DNA of 64,000 nucleotides from NCBI RefSeq assembly GCF_030814715.1, contig NZ_JAUSVO010000004.1, forward strand, positions 558,001 to 622,000, written 5' to 3'. The DNA comes from Kaistia dalseonensis (GTDB lineage Bacteria; Pseudomonadota; Alphaproteobacteria; Rhizobiales; Kaistiaceae). The position numbers and the translations under genes were made by a program. Below the pieces are notes generated by a model. That model saw nothing but the letters and a program-made list of their open reading frames with translations. It was not told where the DNA came from and did no database searches. Shown piece by piece: positions 24,774-34,812 of the stretch (its first letter is position 1; the number at the start of each line of letters is the position of its first letter).

Positions 24774-25655
24774 TCAGCCGATCCGGCGGATGATGGAGGG
24801 CTGGTGGCCTGTGCTCGCCGCAATGCGCGCCGTCGCCTCGGCGAGCGGTTCTGAGACCACCATCATCTGGTATCCACTTGCATGCAGCAGGGTTTCGGCG
24901 TCGCGCAGCATGCCGACATGGCCGGGCCAGAAGATCAGGTCGCCGCGGATGAGTTCAGCCGACAGGCCGCCCTCGACCGGTTGGCCCAGCCCCGCCGCCT
25001 GCTGGTCGGAATCGCGCGGCGCGGCGATCCCGGCAGCCGCGAGCGCAAGCTGCACCAGGGCGGAGCAATCGAGGCCGAGGCTGGTCCGCCCGCCCCAGAG
25101 ATAGGGCACGTTCAGGAAGCGCTCGGCAACCGTCACGAAATCCGGCTCGGCGGCCGCTCCCATCGGAGCTACATGGCGCGCGATGACTGCGCCCGAGCCG
25201 TCGGCAAGCAGGCGGTAGAGCATGCCCCGCGTCTCGACCTCGCGGCCCAGGCTGATCTCCGATCCGAGCGACAGGGCGGCGACAGGCGGCAATCTGAGAT
25301 CGGCCGCGGGGTAGACGAAGGTCCGCAGCGCCGTGACGCGGTGCGTCGGCGCCGGGTCGTCTGCTCCCAGCGCATCGGAGGCGATGAAGCCGACATAGCC
25401 GTCGGTTTCGAGCTGCGCCCAGGCCCAGCCCTCCATCGTCTCCTCGAAAACCTTCACGCGCTCGCCACGGAGCGCCTCGCTGTCGATCGCCGCATCCGAT
25501 CGCGGGGCGCGGCGGATCGGCGTCGACGGGATTGCGATCCGCCGGGGCGCTCCCTCGACGAAGCGATCGGCGACAACGCGGCCCTCGAGCGCCGCGTCGG
25601 CGAGATCGGGCCTGAAGGCGTGCGTGCGCCGGTCCAGAGTTAGGCTCTCGCTCAT
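24774..25655 (-). CDS. NlpC/P60 family cell-wall hydrolase
   Basis: This 293-residue protein has an N-terminal pair of SH3-like regions (about 25-165, with GWAWAQLETDGYVGFI) and a C-terminal NlpC/P60 domain with the Cys of GLDCSALVQ (about 198), the His of GHVGM and a third residue in LLHASGY. Such enzymes cut the D-Glu to diamino-acid peptide bond of peptidoglycan. No signal peptide is seen, so it may act on imported muropeptides, as cytosolic members of the family do. The start overlaps the marR stop (ATGA). Confidence 0.87.
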   Translation of the reverse strand: MSESLTLDRRTHAFRPDLADAALEGRVVADRFVEGAPRRIAIPSTPIRRAPRSDAAIDSEALRGERVKVFEETMEGWAWAQLETDGYVGFIASDALGADDPAPTHRVTALRTFVYPAADLRLPPVAALSLGSEISLGREVETRGMLYRLLADGSGAVIARHVAPMGAAAEPDFVTVAERFLNVPYLWGGRTSLGLDCSALVQLALAAAGIAAPRDSDQQAAGLGQPVEGGLSAELIRGDLIFWPGHVGMLRDAETLLHASGYQMMVVSEPLAEATARIAASTGHQPSIIRRIG

Positions 25656-26002
25656 GGCGGCAGGTCCCTGTGGCGTTCGATGATCCAGTCGCCCAGCTGC
25701 TCGACGGCGAGCGCGCCGGCGACCGTGCGCTGGATGATGACGTTGCGCTTGTCGGTCGCGTCGCGGTGGCGCGTCAAGAGGCCGAGCCGTCCCATCGTGT
25801 CGAGCGCGCGGGTGATCGCCGGCTTGGTGACGCCGAGCTTGGCGGCGAGACCGCGCACCGTGTGGGGCGGCATGTCGAGATAGACGGTGAGGAGCACGGC
25901 CATCTGGCGGGCGGAGAGGTCATGGCCGCCGGCGCGGACCAGATCGAAGGTCACGTCATGCCAGAGACGCAGCGCCTGCGATGGACGCAACTCGGCAGGC
26001 AT
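25652..26002 (-). CDS. MarR-type winged-helix regulator
   Basis: This 116-residue protein has a MarR/winged-helix core: LSARQMAVLLTVYLDMPPHTVRGLAAKL, recognition helix VTKPAITRALDTMGRLGL and wing TRHRDATDKRNV. MarR proteins act as dimers, often repressing their own operon in response to small ligands. It is translationally coupled to the NlpC/P60 gene downstream. A perfect 10-bp dyad 20 bp upstream (26022-26048) could be its operator. The ligand is unknown. Confidence 0.82.
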   Translation of the reverse strand: MPAELRPSQALRLWHDVTFDLVRAGGHDLSARQMAVLLTVYLDMPPHTVRGLAAKLGVTKPAITRALDTMGRLGLLTRHRDATDKRNVIIQRTVAGALAVEQLGDWIIERHRDLPP

Positions 26003-26021
26003 CGACGCACCTCCACGCTAC

Positions 26022-26048
26022 ACGGGTCCGAGATCGTTTCGGACCCGT
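26022..26048 (-). promoter_or_regulatory. Perfect 10-bp dyad upstream of the MarR-type gene
   Basis: ACGGGTCCGA (26022-26031) and TCGGACCCGT (26039-26048) are exact complements around a seven-base spacer, just before the marR start at 26002. It fits a MarR operator by position and symmetry. Read as RNA it would be a hairpin, but on the minus strand it has no T tract, so a terminator for the upstream aminopeptidase gene is less likely. Nothing else stands out in the 142-bp gap. Confidence 0.45.
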
Positions 26049-26144
26049 TCTATTTAGCGGGCTGAGCTGGAGATGCGCAAGGGCAGGGGAGGCGCGTCCG
26101 CTTCATCGGACGAGCGGGAAGCGCCTCATACCGAACCGTGGCTC

Positions 26145-27539
26145 CTATCCCCCGAAACGCGCCGTAATCAGCGAGAACAGCGCGCGGATCGCCTGTGCTT
26201 CGCCGCCCTCGGGTCGCGCCGGGCGACTGGAGGGGTTCCAGGCATAGATGTCGGCATGAACCCAGGGGATCGATTTCGGCACGAAGCGATCGAGGAACAG
26301 TGCAGCTGTCACCGATCCGGCAAAACCGCCGCTGCCGGCATTGTTGATGTCGGCCACCTTCGAATCCAGCATCGCCTCATAGGGCGCCCAGAGCGGCATG
26401 CGCCAGAGCGGATCGCCGACGCGCTCGGCATGCTGGGCCAGATCGGCGGCGAGCTCGTCGTCATGGGTGTAGAAGGGCGGAATATCGGGGCCGAGGGCGA
26501 CGCGCGCCGCGCCGGTCAGCGTGGCGAGGTCGATCAGCAGCGCCGGGCTCTCCTCGGCGGCGAGCGTCAGCGCATCGGCCAGGATCAGCCTGCCCTCGGC
26601 GTCGGTATTGCCGATCTCGACCGAGATGCCGGCACGCGAGCGGAATACGTCGCCCGGACGGAAAGCGGGGCCGGAAATCGCATTCTCGACCGCCGGCACC
26701 AGCAGGCGCAGGCGGACGGGCAGGCGAGCCTCCATGATCAGCTGCGCCAGGCCCATGGCATTGGCCGCACCGCCCATGTCCTTCTTCATCAGGAGCATGC
26801 CGCTCGACGGCTTGATGTCGAGGCCGCCCGTGTCGAAGGTCACGCCCTTGCCGACGAGCGTCACCTTGGGATGATCGGGATCGCCCCAGACGAGATCGAC
26901 GAGGCGCGGTCCGCGATCGTCGGCCGCGGCACGGCCGACGGCGTGGATCAGCGGCAGGTTGGCGCCGAGCAGCTCGGAGCCGACGATTTCCGAAACGCTC
27001 GCGCCATAGCGCTCGGCGAGGGCATGGATTTCGCGCGCGAGTTCCGCCGGCCCCAGATCATTCGGCGGCGTGTTGACGAGATCGCGCACCATGCTGATCG
27101 TCCGCGCCATGCCGCGTGCGGCGGCGACAGGAACGCCCTTGGGCACGACGAGCCGCGGCGCGGCGGCGGCGCTGGTCTTGTAGCGGGTGAAGCGATAATT
27201 GCCGAGCGCCCAGCCGAGCGCCGTCAGCGACGGGTCCGGCAGCTCGGTGACGAAGTGATAATCGCCCTGCGGCAGGATCATCGGCAGCTTGCCGCTGATG
27301 AGCGGCGCGCTCTTGCGCGCGGTGGCCGCGCCGAGGCCGAAGAGCACGCGGCCGACCGACCCCTTGGCGTCGGCGATGATCGTCACCGCACCCATGGCGG
27401 CGTCGAACCCCGTCGCGCGCGCCCAGCCGGCCTCGACGGCCGAAAGGCTCGCGAGCAGTCCGTCCAGGCCGTCGGGGGCGACCGCATGGATCGGCACCGC
27501 GACATCGGAGCTTTCGATCAGGCTATCGCTATAGCTCAC
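26145..27539 (-). CDS. M17 leucyl aminopeptidase family protein
   Basis: This 464-residue dizinc peptidase has GKGVTFDTGGLDIKP, MKKDMGGAA (metal Lys/Asp) and the M17 signature NTDAEGRLILADAL, with an N-terminal regulatory domain of about 150 residues. It removes N-terminal residues from peptides in the cytosol. It is of the shorter PepB-like subgroup common in rhizobia rather than classical PepA. I chose the GTG start at 27539, seven bases after GAGGA; an in-frame ATG at 27572 has no good ribosome site. It lies 138 bp downstream of the nucleoside hydrolase gene. Confidence 0.9.
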   Translation of the reverse strand: MSYSDSLIESSDVAVPIHAVAPDGLDGLLASLSAVEAGWARATGFDAAMGAVTIIADAKGSVGRVLFGLGAATARKSAPLISGKLPMILPQGDYHFVTELPDPSLTALGWALGNYRFTRYKTSAAAAPRLVVPKGVPVAAARGMARTISMVRDLVNTPPNDLGPAELAREIHALAERYGASVSEIVGSELLGANLPLIHAVGRAAADDRGPRLVDLVWGDPDHPKVTLVGKGVTFDTGGLDIKPSSGMLLMKKDMGGAANAMGLAQLIMEARLPVRLRLLVPAVENAISGPAFRPGDVFRSRAGISVEIGNTDAEGRLILADALTLAAEESPALLIDLATLTGAARVALGPDIPPFYTHDDELAADLAQHAERVGDPLWRMPLWAPYEAMLDSKVADINNAGSGGFAGSVTAALFLDRFVPKSIPWVHADIYAWNPSSRPARPEGGEAQAIRALFSLITARFGG

Positions 27540-27677
27540 GGCATCATCCTCAATGTTTGTCTCGGCAATCATTGCCTGATCATGGGCGGCCGATCGCGAA
27601 CGGGCAAGGAATGCCTTGGCCGCAGCCTGCCGGAATGTGTCAGGCGGTTACGGCCAGGGCCTTTTCGTCAGCGCGGT

Positions 27678-28640
27678 TCAGCCATGCGGCTTGGCGAAGA
27701 TCTCGGCCAGCATGTCGACGAAGCGCTTGGGATCGGCATTGAGCGCCAGGTCCACGTTCGGCTTGGCGCCGGAGCGGCCCTGCGTGTCGACGATGGTGGT
27801 GCCGACCATGAGCGGGCTCGCGGTCTCGACCTCGACGAAATAGCGCTTGGTCGAAAGGATCGCGCGATCGACGAGATAGGCGACGCAGACCGCATCGTGC
27901 ACCGGGGCCGAACCGCCATGCTCGCCCATCTTCTGATAGGCGTCGTGGACGCCGATGCGGAAGCGCACGATGTCGGCCGTCGCCTTGCCGGCCGGCGTGC
28001 CGAGCGCTTCGAGCCGATCGCAATCGGCATGCGTCATCAGCGCCTGATGCGTTGCGTCCAGCGTTACGAGTGTCACCTTTTCGAAGCCGGCATTCAGCAC
28101 GCGGGCCGCCGCCTCGGCATCGGCCCATATGTTGAACTCGGCCGTCGCCGTGACATTGCCGAAGGCATAGCCCCCGCCCATGATGATGATCTCGGGCACG
28201 CGCTTGACGAAGCCGGGATCGGCGGCGAGCGCGGCCGCGATATTGGTGAGCGGTCCCACGGGCATCAGCACGATCGGATCGGTCGCGGCGCGATAGGTCT
28301 CGATCAGGAATTCGACGGCCGTCTTGTCCGCCTTCTTCGAGCGGGCGGCGGGCACCGGCAATTCTTCCGGATGGTACTTCTCGCCACCATCATCATAGCG
28401 GTGCGGGATCGGGTGGGCCGTGCGGACCAGCGGGCGATCGGCGCCCTCATAGACCTTGATGTCGGAGCGGCCGATATGGTCGAGCACGCGCAGCGAATTG
28501 TCGGTGCAAAAATTGACCGGAACATTGCCGTTGACGGTCGTCACGCCGACCAGCTCGATCGCCGGATGCAGCGCCGCCAGCATGATCGCGACCGCATCGT
28601 CCGTGCCGGTATCGACATCGAGAATGAGCTTCTGTGGCAT
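27678..28640 (-). CDS. Nucleoside hydrolase (IUNH family)
   Basis: This 320-residue protein has the calcium-binding signature DVDTGTDDA at residues 8-16, MPVGPLTNIA, the MGGGYAFGNVT stretch and HDAVCVAYL near the C terminus. It cleaves ribonucleosides to base and ribose. The substrate range is not predictable: the signature is shared by purine- and pyrimidine-specific types. Release of uracil from uridine could feed the URC1/URC4 route 3 kb away (inference). The start is ATG 28640 behind AAGGAACG. A LysR gene diverges from it. Confidence 0.9.
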   Translation of the reverse strand: MPQKLILDVDTGTDDAVAIMLAALHPAIELVGVTTVNGNVPVNFCTDNSLRVLDHIGRSDIKVYEGADRPLVRTAHPIPHRYDDGGEKYHPEELPVPAARSKKADKTAVEFLIETYRAATDPIVLMPVGPLTNIAAALAADPGFVKRVPEIIIMGGGYAFGNVTATAEFNIWADAEAAARVLNAGFEKVTLVTLDATHQALMTHADCDRLEALGTPAGKATADIVRFRIGVHDAYQKMGEHGGSAPVHDAVCVAYLVDRAILSTKRYFVEVETASPLMVGTTIVDTQGRSGAKPNVDLALNADPKRFVDMLAEIFAKPHG

Positions 28641-28794
28641 GGACGTTCCTTGGTGGTCTGCGGGTGAAAATTTTGTCTCGGACGAGGCGCCGCGAAGGTA
28701 GAAGCCGCGCGCGCCGGCCGTCAAGCAGCCGCAAGTTATCAACGGGCTCTGCGACGCGCTTCCCCACGGCGTTCCTTTCTGCTTCCCTCGCTGC

Positions 28795-29718
28795 ATGGCC
28801 TTCAAGTTCCGCCAGCTGCAATATTTCATCGCCGTCGCCGATACCGGATCGATCTCCGGCGCGGCGCAGCAGCTGTCCGTCTCGCAATCGACCGTTACCG
28901 AGGCGGTGAAGGAGCTCGAGGGCGATCTCGGCGTCGGGCTGATCGAGCGCTCCGGCCGCGGCATGGCGCTGACGCGCAAGGGCCAGCAATTCCTCCGCCA
29001 TGCCAAGCGCATCCTGGAGACGGTCGCCGATGCGCGCCGCTCGCTCGGCGACGAGGTGGCGATCTCCGGCAGCCTGACGGTCGGCGTCACCGCGCTGGTC
29101 GCGGGCTATGTGCTCTCCGACCTGCTCGCCCGCTTCCGCCGCGCCAATCCGGCCGTCACGGTCTCGGCGATCGAGGATACGAGCGACTATCTGGAGCACC
29201 TGCTGATCAATGGCGAACTCGACGTCGCGGTGATGATCATGCCCGACCGGCCCGTCGACCAGGCGCTGCAGATGGAGATGCTGGGCGAGACGCCCTATCG
29301 CGTCTGGCTGCCGCAGGGCCATCGGCTCGCCGGCCCCCATCCCGTTCCGCTCGACGAGATCGCCGACGAGCCGCATGTCATGCTCTCGGTCGACGAGATC
29401 GAGGAGACGACGCAGGCCTTCTGGCGCGAGCACGGCTTCCGCCCGAAAGTGGCGTTCCGCACCCGCTCGGTCGAGGCGGTGCGCAGCCTCGTCGGCACCG
29501 GCGCCGGCATCGCCATCCTGCCGGATCTCGTCTATCGCCCCTGGTCGCTCGAAGGCGACCGCATCGAGGCGCGCCTGGCGGCCGAACCGCTGCCCATGGT
29601 CAAGACCGGCATCGTGTGGCGCCGTGGCTCGGATACTGCCATGGCGGCAGCCGACTTCATCACCATCAGCCGGACGCAGCGTCAGGACCGCCGATCATTC
29701 GGAATTTCCGAATTCTAG
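28795..29718 (+). CDS. LysR-family regulator
   Basis: This 307-residue protein has an N-terminal HTH (GSISGAAQQLSVSQSTVTEAV) and a C-terminal substrate-binding domain with a final EALRSLV-like stretch (VEAVRSLVGTGAGIAILP). It is divergent from the nucleoside hydrolase gene (154-bp gap) and upstream of the putrescine-type transporter, so it may control either. T-N11-A sites were not convincingly resolved. Effector unknown. Confidence 0.85.
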   Translation: MAFKFRQLQYFIAVADTGSISGAAQQLSVSQSTVTEAVKELEGDLGVGLIERSGRGMALTRKGQQFLRHAKRILETVADARRSLGDEVAISGSLTVGVTALVAGYVLSDLLARFRRANPAVTVSAIEDTSDYLEHLLINGELDVAVMIMPDRPVDQALQMEMLGETPYRVWLPQGHRLAGPHPVPLDEIADEPHVMLSVDEIEETTQAFWREHGFRPKVAFRTRSVEAVRSLVGTGAGIAILPDLVYRPWSLEGDRIEARLAAEPLPMVKTGIVWRRGSDTAMAAADFITISRTQRQDRRSFGISEF

Positions 29719-29832
29719 GTTCTGTTTTTTGTATTGGCGAATTCAGCCGGTTTGACGCCATTCTGTTCTCTGGCTCCGGGCATCACGCGCAAAAATCAGC
29801 GGCTGCTCCGGTTCAATCGCAGGGAGAACGAC

Positions 29833-30999
29833 ATGCGCAGCATCGGACGGATTGCCGCTGGCGTCGCCACGGCCGCCTTGGTCTTTACGCAGACTTCAGC
29901 CGCCTTTTCGCAGGAAGCCCTGAAGGCGATCGGGCCGGGCGAGGGCGAAGTCGCCATCGTCGCCTGGGCCGGCTATATCGAGCGGGGCGAAACCGACAAG
30001 GCCTATGACTGGGTCAGCGATTTCGAGAAGGACACCGGCTGCAAGGTGACGGTGAAGACCGCCGGCACGTCGGACGAAATGGTCGCGCTGATGAATGAGG
30101 GCGGCTTCGACCTCGTCACCGCCTCGGGCGACGCCTCACTCCGCCTCATCGCCGGCAAGACGGTGCAGCCGATCAACACCGACCTGATCCCGAGCTGGGG
30201 CACGGTCGATCCGCGCCTGCAAGCATCGCCCTGGCACACGGTCGGCGGCGTGCATTATGGCGTGCCCTATCAGTGGGGCTCCAACGTCCTGATGTACAAC
30301 ACCAATGTCTTCAAGGAGGCGCCGAAGAGCTGGTCGGTGGTCTTCGAGGAGCAGAACCTGCCGGACGGCAAGAGCAACAAGGATCGTGTCCAGGCTTTTG
30401 ACGGACCGATCTATATTGCCGATGCGGCGCTCTATCTGATGGCGCACAAGCCCGAGCTCGGCATCAAGGACCCCTATGAGCTGAACGAGGACCAGTACAA
30501 GGCGGCGCTGGAACTGCTCCGCGCCCAGCGCAAGATCGTGCCGCGCTATTGGCACGATGCGATGGTGCAGGTCGACGATTTCACCAATGAGGGCTTCGTC
30601 GCCTCGTCGAGCTGGCCGTTCCAGGTCAATCTGCTCGTGGCCAACAAGCAGCCGATCGCCTCGACCATTCCGGAAGAGGGCGCCACCGGCTGGGCCGACA
30701 CCACGATGATGCACGCCAACGCGCCGCATCCGAACTGCGCCTACAAGTGGCTCGAGCACTCGATCGCGCCGAAGGTCCAGGGCGATCTCGCCGCCTGGTT
30801 CGGCTCGGTGCCGTCGGTTCCGGCCGCCTGCAAGGGCAATGCGCTGCTCGGCGATACCGGCTGCGCCACCAATGGCGCCGACGATTTCGCGAAGATCCAT
30901 TTCTGGCGCACGCCGGTGTCGAAGTGCGAAAGCCAGGGAACCTGTGTGCCCTATTATCGCTGGGCGACGGATTACATCGCGATCCTTGGCGGGCGGTAA
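29833..30999 (+). CDS. Polyamine-type ABC transporter substrate-binding protein (YdcS-like)
   Basis: This 388-residue periplasmic binding protein has a Sec signal peptide (ending near AAFSQEA, residue 28). The mature domain contains VAIVAWAGYIERGETD and QWGSNVLMYNTNVF, typical of the PotD/YdcS family. The C-terminal third has several cysteines (CKGNALLGDTGC, SKCESQGTC) that suggest disulfides. It is followed by ATPase, two permeases and an aminobutyraldehyde dehydrogenase, the order of E. coli ydcSTUV-patD; putrescine is the likely ligand. Start ATG 29833 behind CAGGGAGAA. Confidence 0.88.
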   Translation: MRSIGRIAAGVATAALVFTQTSAAFSQEALKAIGPGEGEVAIVAWAGYIERGETDKAYDWVSDFEKDTGCKVTVKTAGTSDEMVALMNEGGFDLVTASGDASLRLIAGKTVQPINTDLIPSWGTVDPRLQASPWHTVGGVHYGVPYQWGSNVLMYNTNVFKEAPKSWSVVFEEQNLPDGKSNKDRVQAFDGPIYIADAALYLMAHKPELGIKDPYELNEDQYKAALELLRAQRKIVPRYWHDAMVQVDDFTNEGFVASSSWPFQVNLLVANKQPIASTIPEEGATGWADTTMMHANAPHPNCAYKWLEHSIAPKVQGDLAAWFGSVPSVPAACKGNALLGDTGCATNGADDFAKIHFWRTPVSKCESQGTCVPYYRWATDYIAILGGR

Positions 31000-31020
31000 G
31001 CCGCGCCTCGGCAACACAGG

Positions 31021-31112
31021 CCGTCATCCCGGGCAAGCATGGCGCGACCCGGGATCCATGCAGCCGAAATGCCTCGCGGCTGAGTGGATCCCCGCTTTCG
31101 CGGGGATGACGG
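31021..31112. repeat. Palindromic intergenic repeat with 10-bp terminal arms
   Basis: The element is bounded by CCGTCATCCC (31021-31030) and its exact complement GGGATGACGG (31103-31112). Inside are inner inverted segments around GGATCCA and TGGATCC and a local hairpin CCCCGC-ttt-cGCGGGG. This form of repeat is abundant in rhizobial genomes. It is the first part of a 286-bp hairpin-rich spacer between the binding-protein and ATPase genes. Confidence 0.7.
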
Positions 31113-31144
31113 AGAGGGGCAGCATGGCCGAGGAGAGCCGATCA

Positions 31145-31224
31145 GGCTGAGCCGACCCATCGGGAGGCTCAGCCGTCGCGACGCCCCCCTCGCTGGTCAT
31201 TGCCGGGTCAAGCTAGGCAATGAC
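31145..31224 (+). other. Two further hairpins before the ATPase gene
   Basis: GGCTGAGCC (31145-31153) pairs perfectly with GGCTCAGCC (31166-31174), and GTCATTGCC (31196-31204) with GGCAATGAC (31216-31224). Together with the palindrome at 31021 they give three stable structures in a row downstream of the binding-protein gene. A role in mRNA stability or in reduced downstream expression is plausible; none has a clear T tract. No gene is seen in 31000-31285. Confidence 0.5.
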
Positions 31225-31285
31225 AGGGGAGAGAAAATAAGAGCCCTTTCCCGCGAAGAAGACCGATAGACGGACACTCGTTTCC

Positions 31286-32280
31286 ATGACCGATGCCACC
31301 ATCCCCGCCGTCCGTTTCCGCGCCGTTTCGCGCCATTTCGGCGAGACGCGGGCGGTGGATGCGGTCGATCTCGAAATCCGGGCCGGCGAGTTCTTCGCCA
31401 TGCTCGGCCCGTCCGGCTCGGGCAAGACGACCTGCCTGCGGCTGATCGCCGGCTTCGAGCAGCCGAGCGCCGGGTCGATCGAGATCTTTGGCGAGCATGC
31501 CGAGGGCGTCCCGCCCTATCGGCGCAGCGTCAACACCGTGTTTCAGGACTATGCGCTCTTTCCGCATATGACCGTCGGCGAGAATGTTGCCTATGGCCTG
31601 ATGGTGAAGGGCGTCGGCAAGGCCGAGCGCACGGCGCGGGCGCGCGACATGCTGGCTCTGGTCAAGCTCGCCGGCTTCGAGGCGCGCAAGCCGGCGCAGC
31701 TTTCCGGTGGCCAGCGCCAGCGCGTCGCGCTCGCCCGCGCGCTGATCAACCACCCCAAGGTGCTGCTTCTCGACGAGCCGCTCGGCGCGCTCGATCTGAA
31801 GCTCCGCGAGCAGATGCAGGTGGAACTGAAGAGCCTGCAGCGCAGCCTCGGCATCACCTTCGTCTTCGTCACGCATGACCAGGGCGAGGCGCTGTCCATG
31901 GCCGACCGCGTCGCGGTCTTCAACGCCGGCAAGATCGCCCAGATCGGCGCGCCGGAGGACATTTACGAGCGGCCGCAGACGCGCTTCGTCGCTGATTTCG
32001 TTGGCGGCTCGAACGTGATCGAGCCGGACGCGGCCATCCGCCTCGGCCTGCCGGCCGGTCTCTACAGCCTGCGCCCCGAGAAGATCGTGCTCGGCGCGGG
32101 CGGCCTCACGGGCAAGGTCGAAAGCCTGCAATATCAGGGCGCTCACCGCCGCTATGTCGTCGCGATCGGGCCGGATCGGCTCGGCGTCGTGACGCCGGCG
32201 AGCGGCCCGGCCTTTCCGGTCGGGGCGACGGTGGCGCTCGCCATTCCCGATGGCGCCGCGCACCGGATGGAGGGCGGCGC

Positions 32281-32284
<4 letters not shown>
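31286..32284 (+). CDS. Polyamine-type ABC transporter ATPase (YdcT/PotA-like)
   Basis: This 332-residue protein has Walker [10 protein letters not shown], the Q-loop in [13 protein letters not shown], signature [15 protein letters not shown], Walker [12 protein letters not shown] and switch His in FVTHDQGEA, then a C-terminal TOBE domain (about 240-332). It drives the importer made by its neighbours. The stop codon overlaps the permease start (ATGA at 32281). The ribosome site before the ATG is weak. Confidence 0.92.
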
Positions 32285-33225
<941 letters not shown>

Positions 33226-33236
33226 AATCGCCGTCT

Positions 33237-33980
33237 GCGCCAAAGCTCCGTCCCATTCCTCCCCCCTTGTGGGGGAGGCTAGGAGGGGGGAGCGCCGGGG
33301 CAGGATGCCGTTTATCCGGATTGAGTTCGGCGCCGCTCGCGTTCTGCGCCCGGCGAAGGCCCCCCTCTCCAACTCTCCCCCACAAGGGGGGAGAGGGCTG
33401 GCGGAGCGTGTCACTGTTGTCCGCGCCAAAGCTCCGTCCCATTCCTCCCCCTTTGTGGGGGAGGCTAGGAGGGGGGAGCGCCGGGGCAGGATACCGTCTT
33501 TCCGGATTGACTTCGGCGCTGCTCGCGTTCCGTGCCTGGCAAAGGCCCCCCTCTCCAACTGTCCCCCACAAGGGGGGAGAGGGCAGGCGGAGCGTGTCAT
33601 TGTCGCCCGTGCCAGGGCTCTATCCCATCCCTCCCCCCTTGTGGGGGAGGTTAGGAGGGGGGAGCGCCGGGGCAGGATGCGGTCTATCCGGATTGACTTC
33701 GGCGCCGCTCGCGTTCTGCGCCCGGCGAAGGCCCCCCTCTCCAACTCTCCCCCACAAGGGGGGAGAGAGCTGGCGGAGCGTGTCACTGTTGTCCGCGCCA
33801 AAGCTCCGTCCCATTCCTCCCCCCTTGTGGGGGAGGTTAGGAGGGGGGAGCGCCGGGGCAGGATGCGGTCTATCCGGATTGACTTCGGCGCCGCTCGCGT
33901 TCTGTGCCGGGCGAAGGGCCCCCTCTCCAACTCTCCCCCACAAGGGGGGAGAGGGCTGGCGGAGCGTGTCATCGAGGGGG
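33237..33980. repeat. Four-copy 186-bp tandem repeat of a palindromic element
   Basis: Units start at 33237, 33423, 33609 and 33795, with an exact 186-bp period. Each contains CTCCCCCC-TTGTGGGGGAG near its start and CTCCCCCACAAGGGGGGAG near its end, which are mutual inverted repeats, so each unit can form a long hairpin. Copies 1 and 2 share GGCTAGGAGG, copies 3 and 4 share GGTTAGGAGG, suggesting stepwise duplication. As 186 is divisible by three, long open frames cross it on both strands; these are not genes. It fills the 764-bp gap between two permease genes and ends at the ribosome site of the second. Confidence 0.92.
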
Positions 33981-33989
33981 AGGCGCGCC

Positions 33990-34793
33990 TTGCGTAACCG
34001 TCCGCCCTTCGGCGTCACCATTGCGGCGATTGCGGGCCTCCTGTTTCTGCATCTGCCGCTCGCCTTCATCTTCCTCTATGCCTTCACCACCGAGGAGAAG
34101 AGCTACCAGTTCCCGCCGCCGGGCTTCACGCTGCAATGGTTCGGCGTTGCGTGGAACCGGCCGGATATCTGGGCGGCGCTCGGCCTTTCGGTCCGTGTCG
34201 CGGCCATGGCGACCGGGATCGCGCTCATCCTCGGCACGCTGGCGGCCGCGGCTGTCGCGCGCCATCGCTTCTTCGGCCGCGAGGCGATATCGCTCCTGAT
34301 CACGCTGCCGATCGCGCTGCCGGGCATCGTCACCGGCATCGCGCTCCGTGCCGCGCTCAACCTCGCCGATATCCCGTTCTCGTTCTGGACGATCGTCATC
34401 GGCCACGCGACCTTCTGCATCGTCGTCGTCTATAACAACGCCGTCGCGCGGTTGCGACGGACGCAGGGTTCGCTGATCGAGGCGTCCATGGATCTCGGCG
34501 CCGACGGCTTCCAGACCTTCCGCCATGTCGTGCTGCCGCAACTCGGCACGGCGTTGTTCGCCGGCGGCATGCTCGCCTTCGCGCTCTCCTTCGACGAGGT
34601 CATCGTCACGACATTCACTGCCGGGCAGCAGCAGACCTTGCCGATCTGGATGTTCTCCGAGCTGATCCGTCCGCGCCAGCGGCCGGTGACCAATGTCGTC
34701 GCGGTCATGGTCATTGCCGTGACGCTGATCCCCATCCTCGCCGCCTACTACCTCACCCGCGACGCTGAAACCGTCGGGGGCGAGGGGAAATGA
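33990..34793 (+). CDS. Polyamine-type ABC transporter permease (YdcV/PotC-like)
   Basis: This 267-residue membrane protein has about six membrane segments and the coupling loop [24 protein letters not shown] start at 33990 is chosen: it lies six bases after GGAGG (33979-33983), and the first residues [15 protein letters not shown] lead into the first membrane segment. The frame is open far upstream only because it crosses the tandem repeat. It ends 19 bp before the dehydrogenase gene. Confidence 0.9.
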   Translation: MRNRPPFGVTIAAIAGLLFLHLPLAFIFLYAFTTEEKSYQFPPPGFTLQWFGVAWNRPDIWAALGLSVRVAAMATGIALILGTLAAAAVARHRFFGREAISLLITLPIALPGIVTGIALRAALNLADIPFSFWTIVIGHATFCIVVVYNNAVARLRRTQGSLIEASMDLGADGFQTFRHVVLPQLGTALFAGGMLAFALSFDEVIVTTFTAGQQQTLPIWMFSELIRPRQRPVTNVVAVMVIAVTLIPILAAYYLTRDAETVGGEGK

Positions 34794-34812
34794 TGCCACC
34801 AAGGAGGTCGAA

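Noticed and set aside
26073-28667. 864-residue plus-strand frame
   Set aside because: It is antisense to the aminopeptidase and nucleoside hydrolase genes, has Arg/Gly/His-rich composition, and shows no domain.
33237-33980. CRISPR array
   Set aside because: Units are 186 bp and contiguous with no unique spacers; the internal palindromes are intergenic-repeat type and no cas genes are present.
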